Assembly (NCBI GenBank): GCA_965662885.1
Contig: CBFIJI010000007.1
Location: 1 to 40,807 of the forward strand
Reading direction: 5' to 3'
From: CBFIJI01 sp965662885
GTDB lineage: Bacteria > Bacteroidota > Bacteroidia > Flavobacteriales > Flavobacteriaceae
Length of the DNA: 40,807 bases
A program made the translations under genes and the position numbers. The notes under the pieces were generated by a model. That model did not search any database. It worked only from the letters and a program-made list of their open reading frames with translations, and was not told the DNA's origin. Shown in pieces: positions 40,455-40,807 of this stretch. How positions within the stretch are numbered: the first letter of the stretch is position 1; the number at the start of each line of letters is the position of its first letter.

Positions 40455-40807
40455 TTGAATCAAGCGCACCATTTTGTCGGATCCTACGAATGCAAGGCAG
40501 ATGCAAAAGGGCGTATTATGATTCCAATCGCTTTAAAAAAGCAGCTTTCAGGAAGTTTGCAAGAGGGTTTTGTTTTAAAGCGAGCAGTTTTCAATAAATG
40601 TTTGGAGCTGTACACACTTCAAGAGTGGGATAAACTCATGTCAAAAATTAACGGATTAAATCGTTTTAATAAGAAAAACAATGATTTCATTAGACGCTTT
40701 ACTGCAGGGGTAAAGTGTGTTGAAGTTGATGCTTCGGGAAGGTTGTTGATCCCAAAAGAATTAATGAATCATGCACATATCGCCAAAGAGGTTGTGATTT
40801 CTTCCTC
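40455..40807 (+). CDS. mraZ: MraZ, transcriptional regulator of the division and cell-wall cluster, 3' truncated by window edge
   Basis: MraZ binds repeats upstream of its own gene and usually controls the dcw cluster (rsmH, ftsL, ftsI, mur genes). 117 residues are visible of about 150. Two SpoVT/AbrB-type half-domains are clear, each with the DxxGR motif: DAKGRIMIP (16-24) and DASGRLLIP (92-100). The start is a TTG at 40455, giving MNQAHHFVGSYECKADAKGR; no ATG is available nearby. The upstream repeats at 40374-40421 fit its operator, so autoregulation is likely. The rest of the cluster should follow just outside the window. Confidence 0.95.
   Translation, partial: MNQAHHFVGSYECKADAKGRIMIPIALKKQLSGSLQEGFVLKRAVFNKCLELYTLQEWDKLMSKINGLNRFNKKNNDFIRRFTAGVKCVEVDASGRLLIPKELMNHAHIAKEVVISS

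Overview
The window is chromosomal DNA from a member of the Bacteroidota, almost certainly family Flavobacteriaceae. Evidence: type IX secretion and gliding genes (PorV, PorP/SprF, a type B sorting domain, GldB, GldC), a GLPGLI protein, a flavobacterial gene order, low GC, and recurring TAnnTTTG -7 elements typical of Bacteroidota promoters. Genus cannot be set from sequence alone. Genes are densely packed; no stretch above about 190 bases lacks a gene. I saw no rRNA, tRNA, CRISPR array, insertion sequence or prophage.

Layout. 1-5174 (+): 3' part of porV, pdhA-pdhC (pyruvate dehydrogenase E1 alpha and E2), a short-chain dehydrogenase and a SprT-like metalloprotein. 5203-10785 (-): MlaF/MlaE-type lipid ABC transporter, a KAS III-like condensing enzyme and the glycine cleavage P-protein. 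10906-12097 (+): a UbiA-like membrane protein and an exported rhodanese. 12117-19414 (-): a surface block holding an outer-membrane beta-barrel protein with a GLPGLI partner, then a type B T9SS substrate, a PorP/SprF protein and an adhesin ending in an S74 chaperone domain. 19554-23226 (-): M3 peptidase, purE, purK. 23318-36020 (+): adk, obg, mpl, radC, a degenerate deacetylase-like protein, a YjjG-like phosphatase, a MazG-type pyrophosphohydrolase, aroA, queA, rlmN, a polyprenyl synthase and dnaG. 36017-37485 (-): a LuxR-type regulator and nadE. 37564-38882 (+): gldB-gldC. 38879-40270 (-): engB and an alpha/beta hydrolase. 40455-end (+): mraZ, cut by the window edge, probably the first gene of the division and cell-wall cluster.

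Most genes are housekeeping. The points most worth a second look are: a DnaG primase in which all four zinc ligands are replaced; a LuxR-type regulator whose receiver has Glu where the phospho-acceptor Asp belongs; a clean MraZ operator of 10-bp direct repeats; the three-gene cassette of type B substrate, PorP/SprF and S74 adhesin; and promoters placed so close to start codons that several mRNAs look leaderless, which also corrects several start sites. No wholly new system is demonstrated; the surface cassette is the best candidate for undescribed biology.
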